Source of the DNA: Pokkaliibacter sp046614695
GTDB taxonomy: Bacteria; Pseudomonadota; Gammaproteobacteria; Pseudomonadales; Balneatricaceae
Direction of reading: 5' to 3'
Assembly: GCF_046614695.1 (NCBI RefSeq)
Contig: NZ_JBKKHQ010000015.1
Coordinates: forward strand, 1-64,000
DNA length: 64,000 bases
This document shows, piece by piece, positions 62,596-64,000 of this stretch. The position numbers and the translations under genes were made by a program. The notes beneath the pieces were generated by a model. It had not been told where the DNA came from, made no database searches, and saw only the letters and a list, made by a program, of their open reading frames with translations. Position 1 is the first letter of the stretch. The number at the start of each line of letters is the position of its first letter.

Positions 62596-63903
62596 TCAGT
62601 GATCCAGATCCACGTTGTTAAGGCGACGGTAAGTTTCCGGGACTTCCTTGCCCATGTTGTTCAACATGCGCTCGCAGTACCAGTCGATAAAGTTGATAAC
62701 ACCGAACTCGTAGGTTTTGGAGTAGGGGCCGGGCTGATAAGCCATGGAGTTGATGCCCTGCTGGTTTTCCTCGGCCAGAACACGGTCCTGATCGTTGGTG
62801 GCATCCCAGACTTTACGCAGGTTTTCAGGGTCGTAATCCACGCCTTCAACGGCATCCTTGTGCACAAGCCATTTGGTGGTGACCAGCGTTTCCTGTGGGC
62901 CAAGTGGCAGCACACGGAAGGTGATCAGGTGATCACCCATGCAGTGGTTCCAGGAGTTGGGCAGGTGCAGGATTCGCATGGAGCCAAGATCCGGGTTTTT
63001 GATACGCCCCATCAGTTTCTGGGAGCCTTGCTTGCCGTCCATCGTCATGGACAGGGTGCCTTCGGCCAGAGGCATACGCACGATACGGTTACGCAGGCCG
63101 CTTGAAGCATGCTTGAAGGGAATGCTTTCTGCCGTCCATTCCGCCTCCTTGGCGGCTACGTGGTCTTTAAATGCCTGATCCGCGCGAGGGTCGTTGGTAT
63201 CGTCCCATTCCAGCAGGGTGCGCAGCAATTCCGGGTGTGAACCGTCGCAGTGATAGCACTCGCGGTTGTTTTCCAGCACCAGCTTCCAGTTGGCTTTCTC
63301 GATGATATTGGTTTCCACCGCCACTTTGGTGTTTTCCATATCGTAAGGTTCGAGGTACTCATCCAGCGTGCTGAGGAAGTTGTCGAACGCCGGTGGCTCT
63401 TTGCCCAGACACACGAAGATAAAGCCGCCGCCGGTGCGCACGTGGACTTTCTTCAGGGAGAATTTCTCCTTGTCGAAGTCTTCGCCCATTTCGTTGCCTG
63501 CGTACAGCAGTTTGCCGTCCAGCTCATAAGCCCACTTGTGATAAGGGCACACCAGCTTGGCGACTTTGCCGCGGTGCTGGGTACACAGGCGTGAGCCACG
63601 GTGACGACAGACGTTGAAGAACGCTTCAATGGTACCGCCTGCGCCACGCACGACCAGAATAGGGTTGTCGCCCACCTGTACCGTGATGTAGTTGCCTTTT
63701 TTCGGGATCTCACTGACCACGCCGACCATCAGCCATTCTTTATAGAAGATCTCTTCCATATCGTGCTGGTGGTATTGAGGGTCGTTGTAAAAATTCTGGG
63801 GAAGGGAGTAAAAGCGGTCACGTTCCTGCAGATCGCAGGCGAGGCGATCGCGGGAGCTGGAAGGGTGGGCATCTTCGTCCAACAACGTCAATTCCGGGTT
63901 CAT
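62596..63903 (-). CDS. gbcA: Glycine betaine monooxygenase, Rieske oxygenase subunit
   Basis: This 435-residue aromatic-ring-hydroxylating-type oxygenase has a Rieske centre (CRHRGSRLC and CPYHKWAYELDG) and the mononuclear iron site (NRECYHCDGSHPELL). It closely resembles P. aeruginosa GbcA as I recall it, including YDMENTKVAV, MDGKQGSQKLMGRIKNPDLGSMRILHLP and AYQPGPYSKTYEFGVINF. GbcA removes one methyl group from glycine betaine as formaldehyde to give dimethylglycine, with the reductase GbcB, which is not in the window. The ATG at 63903 follows GAGGAA; the frame runs 12 codons further upstream. Confidence 0.93.
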   Translation of the reverse strand: MNPELTLLDEDAHPSSSRDRLACDLQERDRFYSLPQNFYNDPQYHQHDMEEIFYKEWLMVGVVSEIPKKGNYITVQVGDNPILVVRGAGGTIEAFFNVCRHRGSRLCTQHRGKVAKLVCPYHKWAYELDGKLLYAGNEMGEDFDKEKFSLKKVHVRTGGGFIFVCLGKEPPAFDNFLSTLDEYLEPYDMENTKVAVETNIIEKANWKLVLENNRECYHCDGSHPELLRTLLEWDDTNDPRADQAFKDHVAAKEAEWTAESIPFKHASSGLRNRIVRMPLAEGTLSMTMDGKQGSQKLMGRIKNPDLGSMRILHLPNSWNHCMGDHLITFRVLPLGPQETLVTTKWLVHKDAVEGVDYDPENLRKVWDATNDQDRVLAEENQQGINSMAYQPGPYSKTYEFGVINFIDWYCERMLNNMGKEVPETYRRLNNVDLDH

Positions 63904-64000
63904 CAATGTTTCCTCATACCTCAATAGGTGCAACGTCACGGTACCAGCGCTGTGCGCTCCCCCCGGCCATATCCACCTTCCTGACGTCTTTTCCCCACAG
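63904..64000. other. Upstream region of gbcA at the window edge
   Basis: These 97 bases contain the ribosome binding site of gbcA and presumably its promoter. No complete gene or clear site was seen before the window ends. Confidence 0.3.

Noticed and set aside
1..64000. CRISPR arrays, tRNA or rRNA genes, insertion sequences, prophage genes
   Set aside because: No regularly spaced repeats, cloverleaf sequences, transposases, integrases or phage structural genes were seen.

Overview
The window looks like chromosome from a marine or halotolerant gammaproteobacterium of the Oceanospirillales/Pseudomonadales type. Gene order over the middle 20 kb (aspS-yebC-ruvC-ruvA-ruvB-tolQRAB-pal-cpoB, then nadA, a BepA-like protease, a TusA-like protein, perM, bcp, dapA, bamC, purC) follows what I remember of Pseudomonas. 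An MksFEB condensin operon, GbcA and a PA4872-type oxaloacetate decarboxylase point the same way. The genus cannot be fixed from the sequence. No rRNA, tRNA, CRISPR array, insertion sequence or prophage was recognised.

Layout. 1-5790: 3' part of a giant RTX/type I secreted adhesin with Calx-beta, DUF4114 and two VWA domains. 6.0-7.0 kb: ribosome hibernation factor, a candidate small RNA and a 70-residue unknown protein. 7.5-11.4 kb: ycaO and a topoisomerase III. 11.6-17.1 kb: a three-gene MksF-MksE-MksB (JetA-JetB-JetC-like) SMC operon with no JetD/MksG nuclease gene. 18-38 kb: housekeeping core (HIT protein, FmdB zinc ribbon, aspS, yebC, ruvCAB with a TRIC channel gene inserted, tol-pal, nadA, dapA, bamC, purC). 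39.0-44.8 kb: a trans-4-hydroxy-L-proline catabolic cluster (2-epimerase, D-hydroxyproline oxidoreductase, deaminase, 2,5-dioxopentanoate dehydrogenase) with its GntR regulator; a shared 18-bp element sits in two of its promoters.

The accessory part holds the most unusual material. At 45.1-47.3 kb an ammonium transporter is fused to a chemotaxis signalling domain, with a perfect FNR/Anr-type box upstream. At 51.3-55.2 kb a protein carrying the catalytic signature of edema factor/CyaA/ExoY nucleotidyl cyclases is followed by a CesT-like secretion chaperone and a Gln/Pro-rich repeat protein that overlaps the chaperone gene by 4 bp. This is a probable type III effector cassette without an apparatus in the window. 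At 55.4-61.3 kb a 1955-residue protein combines a transglutaminase-like Cys/His region, DUF4011, an SF1 helicase, a Vsr-like nuclease and DUF3320, and is a candidate single-gene defence protein. The window ends with a YdcF-like protein and gbcA (glycine betaine demethylation).

All calls come from reading the sequence and remembered family motifs. No database search was run.
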